In this document: positions 33,401-46,139 of the stretch, one piece after another
Numbering within the stretch: the stretch's first letter is position 1
Layout of the letters: each line of letters begins with the position of its first letter
Origin: Opisthocomus hoazin
Taxonomy: Eukaryota; Chordata; Aves; Opisthocomiformes; Opisthocomidae
Direction: 5' to 3'
NCBI RefSeq assembly: GCF_030867145.1
Contig: NC_134439.1
Span: 5,493,379 to 5,557,378 of the forward strand
Length of the DNA stretch: 64,000 nucleotides
Notes under the pieces: model-generated
The model's database searches: none
Told to the model about the DNA's origin: nothing
Seen by the model: the letters and a program-made list of their open reading frames with translations, nothing else
Translations under genes and position numbers: made by a program

Positions 33401-34543
33401 GGGGTGGGGGAGGCCGCGGGCGCGCCGGCGGCGGGGCCCCGCTCACCTTCATGCGCTGGGACGAGTAGCGCCCGAAGAGGTTCTTGGTGGAGGCCTCAGT
33501 GCCCTTGAGGATCTCCACGATCCTCAGGCAGTGGAAGTAGTGCAGGTCTGCGGCGGGGCAAGGGCCGCGGTCACTGGGCCGGCTGCCGCCTGCCACCTTC
33601 TCCCAGCTCCGTGCCACCGGCTCCCCGTCCCCCGCCACCGAACCCTGGGGAAGAGGCTCCCAGCACCCCACGTCCCCGCTCTCCTGGGGCACCCCCCAAC
33701 TGCCCCCCGCTCCACTCACAGGCCCCCGCCAGCAGCTGCTTTATCTCCTCGTTCTCCGGCATGTCCCGCATGGCCGCCTCGATCTTCTCGCGGACGGCCA
33801 GCACCCGGCTCTGCCATTTCAGGCTGCAGTGTCTCCTGTCCACCAGCCAGTCTGCGAGGCGGGAGGGAGGGAAACAGAGGGGGGGGGGGTCAGCAGAGAG
33901 GGACCCTGGGGGGGGCTCACCGAGGGGAGGGGGTCACCCCCTGGGTGATGGCAGAAGGAGCTGAGGCCCTAGCACCCCGCAGGTCCCGTCCCCACCCAGC
34001 AGAGGGGCCAAACGCGGGGGTGAAACCCGGGAAGAGGAGAAAAGCGGGGCCCGGGGGGGGTCGGGGGGGTCACCCCGCTGCTGCCTGGGCTGGGATAACC
34101 CAACGCGGCACCGAGGGGGGGGAGTGGGGGCCATGCGCTGCCACACAGCGTGGGGAACCCAGCCCCCCCCCGGGGACGGAGGACACGAGTGACCGGTGCC
34201 AGCCCGTTCCCGACCCCCAGCAGGGCCCCCCCCCCAAACTCTGCCCACCCCGGGGGTGGGGGGGGTCCCAGGCGGGGGGGAGCTCGGCCCAGGGGTGCCG
34301 TACCCAAGAGCTTGCTGGTCTGGATGTCGATGGGGACGTTCTGGTAGTCCTGGGGAGAGACCTGCGGGGAGGCGGGAGGTGGCAGGGGGGGCTCCCCCTA
34401 CTCTAGCGGCGGGGCCGGGCCTGTCCCCGCTCCCACCGGCCTGGGGCCCTGCTCGGCTCCCATTGCCGGGGCCGATGTCGATGTCGATGTCGATGTCGGC
34501 CCCGGCCCCGGCCCCGGCCCCGGCCCCGGCCCCCCACCTGCAT
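30460..34543 (-). CDS. CDK5RAP3: CDK5RAP3 (C53), UFM1 ligase adaptor, complete
   Basis: Partner of UFL1 and DDRGK1 in the ER UFM1 E3 complex, acting in UFMylation of stalled ribosomes and ER-phagy. Fourteen coding exons in transcript order: 34543-34538, 34349-34304, 33851-33720, 33547-33447, 33374-33326, 33103-32925, 32678-32542, 32389-32248, 32140-32042, 31942-31870, 31607-31519, 31423-31218, 31096-30925, 30525-30460. The phases are consistent and give 498 residues (human 506). It begins MQDYQNVPIDIQTSKLLDWLV and ends RYGGRPVNLMGVCL. Three IDWG motifs (IDWGDF, EIDWGIT, GIDWGDG) in the mid-region match the shuffled ATG8/UFM1-interacting motifs of this family. Coiled-coil stretches follow (QRLKQAELLLAKKEAM). 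The donor after LASP is the weak GTCCTT. COPZ2 lies beyond its 3' end, tail to tail. Confidence 0.97.
30590..30835. repeat. Minisatellite in the last CDK5RAP3 intron, about 30-bp unit
   Basis: About seven units of GGGAAACGCAGGCAGGGATG plus CACGGGGGG between the last two coding exons. Units differ mainly in the length of the G run. Confidence 0.92.
34474..34533 (-). repeat. GGGGCC hexanucleotide repeat in CDK5RAP3 intron 1
   Basis: Six units of GGCCCC on the plus strand (34498-34533), preceded by four GATGTC units (34474-34497). On the gene strand this is (GGGGCC)6 starting four bases after the exon-1 donor GT. GGGGCC arrays form G-quadruplexes. Confidence 0.95.
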
Positions 34544-34790
34544 GCCGCCCGCCACAGCTCCACTTCCGCTTTCCTTCTCCCTTCCCCCCGCCCCTCCCGT
34601 CTTACAGCCAATCCCCTCGCGAGACCCCCGCAGCTCAACCAATCAAAACGCGCTGGGCCCGACCGGCCCCCTCCCCCGCCACGCTAACCGATCAGAAGGG
34701 AGAGGAAAGAGGGGCGGTGCCACGTCTCAGCGTCTCGGTTGGTTGGGAGGAGGCTGGGGGAGGAGGCGCCGCCGACCAATCGGAATGGGC
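34544..34790 (-). promoter_or_regulatory. CDK5RAP3: CDK5RAP3 promoter with CCAAT boxes
   Basis: Region just upstream of the first coding exon with CCAAT boxes at 34608, 34639 and 34776 and CpG-rich surroundings. No TATA box seen. The start site probably lies around 34550-34600. Confidence 0.6.
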
Positions 34791-34864
34791 TGAGGGGAGG
34801 GGGAGAAACGGGATGCCGGGCATGCATGCGCAGTGCAGTGGGTCCCCGGGGAGGCTCCGGCGGG

Positions 34865-35885
34865 GGTCGTGGGGGATCCCCAGTTGCCCCCAGACCGGAT
34901 TCCAGACCCCCCAGCTATACCCAGACCCCCTCGGGGATCCCCAGATGCCCCCAGAGCAGGCCTCAGATCCCCTAGAGATCCCAAATTGCCCCCTGAGGGG
35001 ATCCCAGACTGCCCAAGGATCCTCAGTTGCCCCCAGAGGGGATCCCAGACCCCCTGGGTATCCCCAGTTGCCCCCAGAACAGATCTCAGACCCTTCAGGG
35101 ATGCCCAGTTGCCCTCAGAGGGGATCGCAGACCCCTCCAGGGATGCCCAGTTGCCTCCAGAGCAGATCTGAGACCCCCCGGGGATCCCCAGATGCTCCCA
35201 GAGCAGATCCCAGACCCCCTCGGAGATGCCCAGTTGCCCCCACAGCAGATCCTAGACCCTCCGGGGATCCCCAGTTGCCCCCAGAGCAGATCTCAGACCC
35301 CCCAGGGATGCCCAATTGCCCCCAGAGCAGATCTTAGACGTCCCGGGGATCCCCAGGTCCCCCAGAGAGGATCCCATACCCCTCGGGGATCCCCAGCTGT
35401 CCCCAGAGCAGACCTCAGATCCCCTGGGGATCCCAAATTGCCCCCAGAGGGGATTCCAGACCCCCTCGGAGATGCCCAGTTGCCCCCAGAGCAGATCCCA
35501 GACCCCCTGGGGATCCCCAGTTGCCCCCAGAGCAGATCCCAGACCCCCTGGGGATCCCCAGTTGCCCCCAGACCAGATCTGAGACCCCCCAGGGATCCCC
35601 AGTTGCCCTCAGAGGGGATCCCAGACCCCTCCAGGGATGCCCAGTTGCCCCCAGACCAGATCTGAGACCCCCCAGGGATCCCCAGTTTCCCCCAGAACAA
35701 ATCCCAGAACACCCGGGGATCCCAAATTGCCCTCAGAGGGGATCCCAGACCTCCTGGGGATCCCCAGTTGCCCCCAGAGCAAATCCCAAACCCCTCGGGG
35801 ACCCCCAATTGCTCCCAGAGCGGATTCCAGACCCCCCGGGGATCCCCAGTTGCCCCCAGAGCTGACCCCAGACCCCTCCAGCACC
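34865..35885. repeat. 41-bp minisatellite, about 24 copies
   Basis: One kilobase of tandem units with consensus GGGATCCCCAGTTGCCCCCA followed by GAGCAGATCCCAGACCCCCT. Adjacent units at 35521 and 35562 show the 41-bp period. Because 41 is not a multiple of three, the reading frame changes with each unit, yet few stops occur. The array separates the CDK5RAP3 promoter from the PRR15L region. Confidence 0.95.
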
Positions 35886-37486
35886 TCGGGGCCGTCACCG
35901 CTCTGGGGCGACCCACGGGTGCCACCCAGCCCCGGGCCGGGGACGCATCCCCACCAGCCGCAGCCTCGCGCGGGGGAGCGATGGTGGCTGTCCCATGGCC
36001 CTCGTGGCATCGCCCCGGGGCTGGGGCCGGCGGCGGGGCGGTGGCAGCCCTGGGGACAGCCCGGGGACGGCCGGGTGCCCGCGGGGAGAAGCGGGAGGCA
36101 GGAACCGGTCTGGCCGCCCGCCGGGTTTCGGTCAGTCCCCACCGAAAGCCAAGTTCCCGCCGGCCGCCCTTAACTCCTGGCTGCCCGAGACGCGTGCCAT
36201 GTGCCGGCGCGGCACCCGCCGTGCCCCGTCCCTCGAGGCCGGCGGGGCGGCCAGCCCAGCCCGGTGCCGCGGTGGGTGCCAGCACCCGGAGCCGCGGCTG
36301 GTCGGTCCCGGCTGCCTTTGGGGCTCAGCGCCGGGTTCCCCATCATGAATATTCAGCCGTGGCCTGGCCCGGCCCCGCTGTTTGCTCAGGCAGGAGGGGT
36401 TTGGTCGCGGGTTCACCTTGACGGGCGAGCAAACCGGGCAGCGGCAGCTCGACAGCACCCGCCCGCGCACCCCGGCCGGAGCCCCCCGGCACCCCCGGGC
36501 TGGGCACCCGCAGCGGAGGCGTGGGAGGCGCAGGTACACGGACCGGGGGTGCCCGCGGTGGGGAGGGGGGACGCGGAGAACCCCACCGCCAGCCCGGGCT
36601 CGGGGCACGGCTGCGGTTCGGCGACGGGCGCTGCCCGGCTCTGGCATGAGGAGGGGGCACGGCGTGGCGGGGGGACACAGCGAACCGGCTCAGGGGACCA
36701 CCAGCCGTCCTCCCCAGGGTGGTGGCCCCGGTCTCGGTGTCCTCATCCCCCCGCCCCGGCAACCGAAAGTGAAGCCGGAGGCACCACCCGGGAGGAGCCG
36801 GGCAAGGGTCGGCCATGGCCAAGCACCGCGGGCGCACGGAGCGGCGCTGGCCCCCGGGATGGGGACGGGGGGCTGGGAACCCCCTCCTCGCCCGCTGCCG
36901 GGGATGCGTTCCGCTCCTCCGCCCGGGAGCCGCCTGCCCTGTCCCTGCCCCGGAGCCACGCTCGGCTCCGGAGCCTTCCCGGATTGCCGGAGCCTTCCCG
37001 GCTTCAGCCGCGGCTGCCGCCTGTCCCCGCGGGCAGGGCTGGGCAAGAGGAAAACCCCGACCCCGGGGTGCAGCGGGCGGTGAACCCCCGGCCGGGACCC
37101 CGGCACCTCCCCAGCTCCCAGCTCTTTCCCAGTTCCTGTTTGCTTACTGGGCTCCCTCCCTGCCCCACTATGCGGGGCCGATACGGCAGCTCCCGGCGGT
37201 GCCGGGGCTCGGCAGTGCCCAGGTCACCCCAGTGTCCCCTCCCGGCACCGGCGGGCTCCTCCTGCCCTGGGCCCCCCGCAGCCCCCCTGGTGCCTGCCAT
37301 GAGCATCCCGGCAGAGATGGCGGGAGTCCATCGGAGCCGCCTTTGGCAAACGGCACCGGTCTCCCCGCAGGCACTGCCGGATCGGCCACCGTGTCCCCTG
37401 CCCATCCCTGCCAGCTCTGTGACGGCAGGGCTGGGGTGGGCCAAGGGACCCCCCGGGAGGCACCATGACCCCCACCTCCGTTTCAG
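35886..37486 (+). other. CpG-rich region upstream of PRR15L
   Basis: CpG-rich sequence with a candidate CAG|GTACAC donor at about 36533, which could end a noncoding first exon of PRR15L. The acceptor before the coding exon is at 37486. No other protein was recognised; the long ORFs here are compositional. Confidence 0.35.
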
Positions 37487-37498
37487 GGGCCGTCGGCG

Positions 37499-37798
37499 AT
37501 GGCGGACACCCACGGCTGGTGGAAGCTGACCTTCCTGCGGAAGCGGCGGTCGGTGCCGGCGGTGCTGTACGAGAGCCCCGACGGCCACGCAGCCGCCGGC
37601 GACGAGAGCCAGGAGGGGCCAGGCGAGGAGGGGCCGCCCGGCTTCACCGCCCGCCTGGAGAAGATCGTGGACAAGAGCAGCAAGGGCAAACACGTCAAGG
37701 TCTCCAACTCAGGACGCTTCAAGGAGAAGAAGAAAGTGCGAGCGACGCTGGCCGAGAACCCCAACCTCTGTGCCGCCGGTGAGCGGGAGGAGAAATGA
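37499..37798 (+). CDS. PRR15L: PRR15L, proline-rich 15-like protein
   Basis: Small protein of unknown biochemical role, related to PRR15, expressed in epithelia in mammals. A single coding exon of 99 residues (human about 101). It starts [20 protein letters not shown] and contains the family's strongly conserved block [20 protein letters not shown], then [19 protein letters not shown]. It is highly basic in the second half, with no signal peptide or membrane segment. A TTTCAG acceptor 13 bases upstream of the ATG shows a preceding noncoding exon, as in mammals. The middle (residues 27-48) is divergent and acidic. Confidence 0.96.
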   Translation: MADTHGWWKLTFLRKRRSVPAVLYESPDGHAAAGDESQEGPGEEGPPGFTARLEKIVDKSSKGKHVKVSNSGRFKEKKKVRATLAENPNLCAAGEREEK

Positions 37799-38518
37799 CC
37801 CGGCTCGTCGTCACCCCCCAGCCACCACCACCAGCTGCTCGGGCTGGCTCGGACCCGTCCCTCCCGGGGACGCTGGACCGCGGGGCTTCGGAAGGAGAGA
37901 GGACTCGGACCGGAGTTTGCTTCAGGGAGAGGCAAGGACCCTGTTTAATCGCGGCTCCAGCACCCCGGGGGCAGCCGGAGAACCGGGGAGCGGAGCCAGC
38001 AGCCCCCCGAGGCTGACTGGTTCATACTGGGATGGGGATGCTCCCCCCAGCTGGGTCGCTTGCCACGGGTCACCGGCGCCCATCGTTCACCCAGCCCTGC
38101 CCCGAGCATGACGGGCCCGACCCCCATCCCCTCCTGGCGGGGGGAGACCGGGGGACCCCCACTCATCTCCCCCACCCCAGGGGCTGCGTGGCCGCAGGCA
38201 GAGCCACCAACCCCGTGTCCTTGCCAAGCCAGGGGACACGACACTCCCCTTCCCCGAGGGAACGACCCCGCGGGCACAGCCCCCCCCCGGAGCCACCTCC
38301 ATGGGGACCCCGGGCTTCCCAGGACCCGATTCCCGGGCTTCCCAGGACCCGATTCCCGCTCGCACCCAGGAATCGCTCCCTGCTCCCGCAGGGGACAGCC
38401 CAGCCCGGAGCACGGTGCCAGAGCCCACGCCGGGGCAGCCGCCGCGGCCGATCCCGCAGCCCCGGTGCTCGCTGAGCCTTCGGCCGGCGCTCGCGGCCGC
38501 TGGTAATTAACTGCGGGT

Positions 38519-38524
38519 AATAAA
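38519..38524 (+). terminator. PRR15L: Candidate PRR15L polyadenylation signal
   Basis: AATAAA about 720 bases after the PRR15L stop, the first on this strand. It sits next to GGTAATTAACTG, so it could also be part of a short AT-rich element. Confidence 0.5.
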
Positions 38525-38544
38525 CCAGGTCTGGAAGCAAAGGC

Positions 38545-39550
38545 AGCTCGGGAGAGCTCGGGGGACCCCCGGCCCCAGCCCGGCCAGGTTGAGGGGCTGC
38601 AGGTCCCCTCTGTGACCCCGGTGGGGAGCGGTGCCATCACAAGGGACGCCTGGCCAAGGGGGACACAGGACGGGGTGGCCGTCACTGGCACTGGCAGCCT
38701 GGGGTGCGGCCGTGCCGGGGGCCAACGGCAGCCGCCGCTTCCCGGCCGTTACAAAAGCCGGACGGTGCCAAGCGCCAGAGTCCAACCTGTCCTCGCCCAG
38801 CAGGAACCCTGCGCCGGGGTGGCCTGGGCCCCCCCTCCCCGGCCCCCGCCCTCCGCGCTGTTTGCTCTGCCCGGCTGGCAGCCCGCTCTTTGTCCCCGCT
38901 GGCAGCGCGGGACGGATCCTGCCCGGGAGGAGGAAGAGAGCGCTCGGCACGCGGCCAGCGGCCATCGGCTCGGCTACGCCCGTCACGGTGGTGTCTGGGC
39001 TCCTGCCGTGCTCCCAAGGCCGGGATGGGGGGGGACCTGGCTGCGCGGCCACCCCCAGCCCCTTGCAGGGATGCCCAGCTGGCCCCCTGTACCGTCCCCT
39101 CGAGAGAACACCGTCCTCACGCCGTCCCCTCCTGCCCCACCATGGCGGCTCACAGCCGGGAGGGACCAAGGCCACCGAGCGAGCCTGCGACAGTGGCACG
39201 GGGCGCGTGACACCCCCACAGCCACCCAACCCGGTTCCCCTACCCCGGCGCTGATGTGTCCCCCCTGTCCCCTCCCACTGCCACCCACCGCCGGGCACGG
39301 CCGGGAACCCACCGGGGAACCCCCAGCCACAGGAAAGCCGCAGGGCACGATCCCGCCCCGCGCGCCAGCGACCGCGCGAGCCAAGACGGAGCCAGGGAGG
39401 ACGAAGGCTCTCGGGGCCCGGTTCCACCGGGACACGGCCCGGGGCAGTGAGGGCGGCCAGCACCCCAGGACCCCCGGCTGCGCCGAGCTCCGTCTGCCGG
39501 AGAGCGCGGCACAGCCCCACGCGGGTAAATATTAACCCAAAGCCACCGCA
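38545..39550. other. Intergenic stretch between PRR15L and PNPO
   Basis: GC-rich unique sequence between two convergent genes. No exon, RNA or repeat family recognised. Confidence 0.45.
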
Positions 39551-39570
39551 CGGCTCCGCACCCATCGGGA

Positions 39571-39576
39571 TTTATT
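39571..39576 (-). terminator. PNPO: PNPO polyadenylation signal
   Basis: TTTATT on the plus strand (AATAAA on the PNPO strand), about 630 bases after the stop. Confidence 0.65.
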
Positions 39577-40204
39577 TTTCCGGGCAGCTGGAGGGGGGAC
39601 AGGGAGCGGCGGCAGCCCGGCCCCCCCCGAATGAGCAGGCTGAGGGTGGGGGTCCCGCAGCCCCAGGGAGATGGGGTGCGCCGGTGGCAACGCACAGGGG
39701 CAGCCACGAGGACCGGTGACACGGTGGGGACAGCAGAGCTGCCACTCAATAAATTACTGCACAGAGCGGTGACGATAAAGCTGCGGTTCGAGAAGTTCTC
39801 GCAGGGACAGAGCACACGGCACGGTTCTAGCGAAAACACGAGGCACGGGTGCTGGCAGGGCACGGGCGGGGGGCTTGCTGGGGCCCCTCCGCAATCATTA
39901 ACGTGATTAATTAGCCACCAGCGGCACTGGGAGCGGTTGCTCCCCACACGCGGGCAAGGGGAAGCAGCCGGGTTCTGGGACCCTCCTGCGGCTCGCGCCC
40001 GCCCCAGGGAGAAGCGAAGGGAGTGGGAGGGTCTCGGGCTGGACCAGAGCCCCCCCCCCTCCTCCGGCAGCACCCCCAGAGCTCTGCAGGTGGCTGCCGG
40101 GGTGGCAGAGCGAGCCCATTCCCGCATCCCGGGGCGCGACGCGGGGACGGGCAGGCAGGTTTGGCACGGGTGACGCTGCCGACGGGGCGAGTGCGGCCGG
40201 GGCC

Positions 40205-42556
<2,352 letters not shown>

Positions 42557-42849
42557 ACCACGCCCACCCCCTCCCTGTCAGCCAATAGAAAGCGGTGGAG
42601 CCCGCCCACAGTAGGGAGGGGTGAGTCGAGCTGCCAGCCAATTGGAAGGGGTGGCGGGGGCGGGAGGCGGAGCCCCGGAAGTGCTGGCGGGGCTGTAAAC
42701 AGGCGCATGGAGGGGCTCTTAAAGGCACAGCGTCCCCGGGGGGCGGGGCCTCAGGGGAGCGGGGTTGGGGGGCGGGGCCAGGGGCCAGGGGACACTGGGG
42801 GAGACACGGGGGGGACCGCAGCTCACCCCCCCACCCCATGTCCCCACAG

Positions 42850-44174
42850 GTGACAGCAGCCTCCGGTTCCTCAAGGGCTTGTGGGGCTGCTGGAGGGTGA
42901 CGCGGCCATGCGGGTGGGTCCTGGTCCCCACGGGGTGGGGGTCTGGGGACAGCCCTGTCCCCCCCGTGTCCCCACCCCACGCAGCTCCTCGCCCCATGGA
43001 GGCTGGGGACCCTGGTCCCATCCCCCAGCAACACTGGGGCGAGCGGGACCCCCTGCCCAGCCAAACCATTTCTGTCCCCACAGCTTGGGGGGCTCCAGCC
43101 CTGCTCTGCTCCCGGCCCCAGACGACGTCCCACGGAGCCCACCTGCCTCTGAGAGGAGAGCAGAGGGGACATGCTTCCTGACGGCACCCCGCATTGGGCC
43201 TCAGCCATTGAGGTGTGTGGGGGCTGGATGGGGGTCCCACCAGAGGTCTGGGCTCCCACCAAGGCTTCTGCACTCCCACTAAGGCTTTGGGGGTCCCACC
43301 AGGAACCTGGGACCCTACCAAAGCTCCTGGGGTCCCACCAAGGCTCCTGGGGTGCCACCAAAGCTCCTGGGATGCCACCAGGAACCTGAGGTCCCACCAA
43401 AGCTCCTGGGATGCCACCAGGAACCTGAGGTCCCACCAAAGCTCTGGAGGTTCCACCAGAGATCTGGGGTCCCACCAAGGCTCTGGGGGTCCTCCAAAGC
43501 TCCTGGGGTCCCACCAAAGCTCCTGGGACCCTAAGAGGCTCCTGGGGTCCCACCAGATCCCTGGGGTTCCACCCAGGCTCCTGGGGTGCCACTGGGCACG
43601 GTGCTGCAGCTGGAGCAGAGGAGACAAAGGGGTTGCCCCAGGGCATGGGAGAGGTGGCCCAGAGGGTCCCCAAGGGATGGAGGGGCTCCAGGAGCCTGGG
43701 GACGGAGCAGGGGGTCCCCAGGCTCCATCCAGAACCCAGACGCAAACTCTCCCGCTCGCCGCAGGAGAACGAGAGGCCCAGGCTGGGGCTGGTCCCCAAC
43801 TCGGGGGTCTCCATCACCCACCCAGAGCTTGGACGACCTCACACAGGTCTCTGCCAAGCCCACGCTCCCAACCCAGCGGCTGCTCGGTTACTTCTTCTCG
43901 CGGGAGATGCTGGCCCGGTCCATCACGTCGCCCATGCCACTGCCACCGCCATGGAGCAGCCCTTCTGCCATGGTCAACGCTGCCAGAGGTGGGGGACGGG
44001 GCGGGGGGGATGGGGTCCCCTGTCCCCTCTCAGCACCGCGGTAGTGGGTCAGGAAGGGCCACGGTGCTGCCCGTGAATGGGGCTGGGTCCCCCTGTGCCC
44101 CACGGTGTGACATCACCAAGGCGTGCGGCACGTCCCGGCAGGCCGTTGAGAAGATGGACAGAAAGATGGAGTGA
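42850..44174 (+). CDS. Unrecognised spliced reading, candidate gene divergent from PNPO
   Basis: Four exon-like blocks with consensus sites and mutually compatible phases: 42850-42913, 43084-43212, 43765-43988, 44053-44174. Together they read at least 178 residues. Landmarks are DSSLRFLKGLWGCWRVTRPC, then SPALLPAPDDVPRSPP, then SLDDLTQVSAKPTLPTQRLL and GYFFSREMLARSITSPM, ending SRQAVEKMDRKME and stop. No signal peptide, membrane segment or known domain is seen; the middle is Pro/Ser-rich. The first block needs an upstream start in phase 1, which I could not place; an ATG at 42706 (MEGLLKAQRP) is nearby but its donor is poor. A CR1 copy follows, and the next AATAAA is at 45038. It matches no gene I know from this block in mammals. 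It could be an unannotated bird gene, a noncoding transcript, or chance. Confidence 0.35.
43225..43600. repeat. 20-bp minisatellite
   Basis: Tandem units of CTCCTGGGGTCCCACCAAGG with variants (ATGCCACCAGGAACCTGAGG). It falls in the longest intron of the candidate gene at 42850-44174. Confidence 0.93.
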
Positions 44175-44420
44175 GGTGAGACCCACGGGACGGCCACGGC
44201 CCTCCGGCCACATGAGGGGCCGAGCCCGGAGCCCCCCATTGCCGCGGATGGGGAGAGGGGACAGGGAGGGACGTGGTGGGATTGTGGCTCGCGGAGGGGC
44301 TGCGGCTGGAGGATTCGCCCTGCGGAGAGCGGCTGGCTCAGCCCCACGGCCCCGCGGTGGGTGAGCCCGCGGCCCCGCGTCCTGCTCCTGGTGCTGGCAG
44401 GAGCCGGCTGGAGCGGGGAG

Positions 44421-44874
44421 ATCACAGAATCCCAGCATGGTGGGGGGTGGAAGGGCCCTCTGGGGGTCACTCAGCCCAACCCCCTGCCCAAGCAGGGTCA
44501 CCCACAGCAGGCTGCACAGCACCGCATCCAGGCGGGGCTGGAATATCTCCAGAGAAGGAGACTCCACAGCCTCCCTGGGCAGCCTGGGCCAGGGCTCCGT
44601 CACCCTCAGAGGGAAGAAGTTCTTCCTCGGGTTCAGCTGGAGCTTCCTCTGCTTCAGTTTGTGCCCGTTGCCCCTTGTCCTGTCGCTGGGCACCACTGGA
44701 AAGAGTCTGGCCCCATCCTGACCCCCACCCTGCAGATATTTAGAGGCATTTCTAAGGTCCCCTCTCAGCCTTCTCTTCTCCAGGCTGAACAAGCCCAGCT
44801 CCCTCAGCCTCTCCTCGTAGGAGAGATGCTCCAGTCCCCTCCTCATCCTCGTAGCCCTGCGCTGGACTCTCTCT
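44421..44874 (-). mobile_element. CR1 LINE 3' fragment
   Basis: Minus-oriented 5'-truncated CR1, same subfamily as the 5930 copy, from ATCACAGAATCCCAGCATGG to about GCGCTGGACTCTCTC. Confidence 0.93.
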
Positions 44875-45249
44875 CTGCTGGTGCCGTGCGTCTTACCGGC
44901 CGGTGCCGGGGTCGTGATGCTGGGTCCCCTGGCGCAGTGGGCAGAGCCAGCGGCCGTCCTCACTGGCAGAGCTGCTCCCGCACACAGCAGTGGCTCCGCA
45001 CGTCCAGCTACACCCCAGGAATTTTTATTTTCCTGTAAATAAATCTGTTTCCAGCGATATTTGGGATTGCGGTAAATAAACCCCACTTCCTTTCCGCCCG
45101 AGACGCCAGCAGCTCGCCGAGCCTTTCGCCTCCAGCCCTTCACCGCCGTGCTTGGCTCCTGCTGGTGCACCCCCGGCCCAGCACCACGGCTCGCACCGTG
45201 CCGGCTCGGGAGAGAAAGGACCCTCGGCGGCACACGCTGCACTGGATTT

Positions 45250-46139
45250 GCCTCTGGTGACTAAATTTATTTAGCAAGGAAAGCTGCCGGCTGCCTCCAC
45301 GCCGGGCAGCCAGTTACAGTTAATAAAGTAGAACACATCTGTCACGTAATCCAGAAAACAACCTCGGGCAGTTACAACTAAAAAATAAAGTGGATTTGTT
45401 TAATTTAAAAGCTCAAAAATAACAAGCCATATGTTTTTTTCAACATGTAGTAAACACAAAAGCAATATAATCTATGATACAATGTACACTATACACAGGG
45501 GGGATGGTGGGCAGCACACGGGGGAGGAAAGGGGGCTGAAGTCCCAAAATTCAAAAGGAAACGCCACGTCACTTGGAAACAGAAAAGTGAGGAGAAAGAA
45601 ATCATCGGAGAGAAAAACAGAAAAAAAAACCCCCTCTTAGTACTGGGAAAGAAACGTTAGGAGAAAAGGGGGGTGGGCAAGAAGATTGGCAGCATCTTAC
45701 AGAGAAATTAAATAAAGATTAAAAAAAAGCACTCACAATACACAGTGTGTGTCATCGGGAGCGGGGAGCGTAAGGCAACGATCTCCATAGAAAAAAGGGA
45801 CCTTCCAAAGGGGCTTATATAGATATTTATAGCTATTTATAGACTTTAAATATAAAGTAGGAATGTGCTGTGGAGCCTCTCCCGGCCCGCCGGCACCGGA
45901 GCGGGCAGTCTCCTCCATGCCCTGGCATTTGGCCAGGCTCCGGGCCACCCTGGGGGTCCGCAGGGCGGCTCGGCCCCTCGCACCCTTCGGCGAGGGCCTG
46001 GGTGGCGGGAGGAAGGGCAGGAGGGCGTCCCCCAGGGCCCCTCTCTGCGGCCAGGGACTCCGGCGTGCTGCGGCGTAGCAGGCTGGGCCCCGGCAGGCTC
46101 CGTGTGCGCGGCCAGGAGACGTGGGGGCAACTCCCGGTC
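45250..46139 (-). other. SP2: SP2 3' untranslated region
   Basis: A-rich and T-rich sequence after the SP2 stop, unlike its GC-rich surroundings. An AT-rich stretch at about 45815-45860 contains TATTTATAGCTATTTATAGA. It ends near a TTTATT (gene-strand AATAAA) at 45266-45271; a second candidate lies at 45024. Confidence 0.65.
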
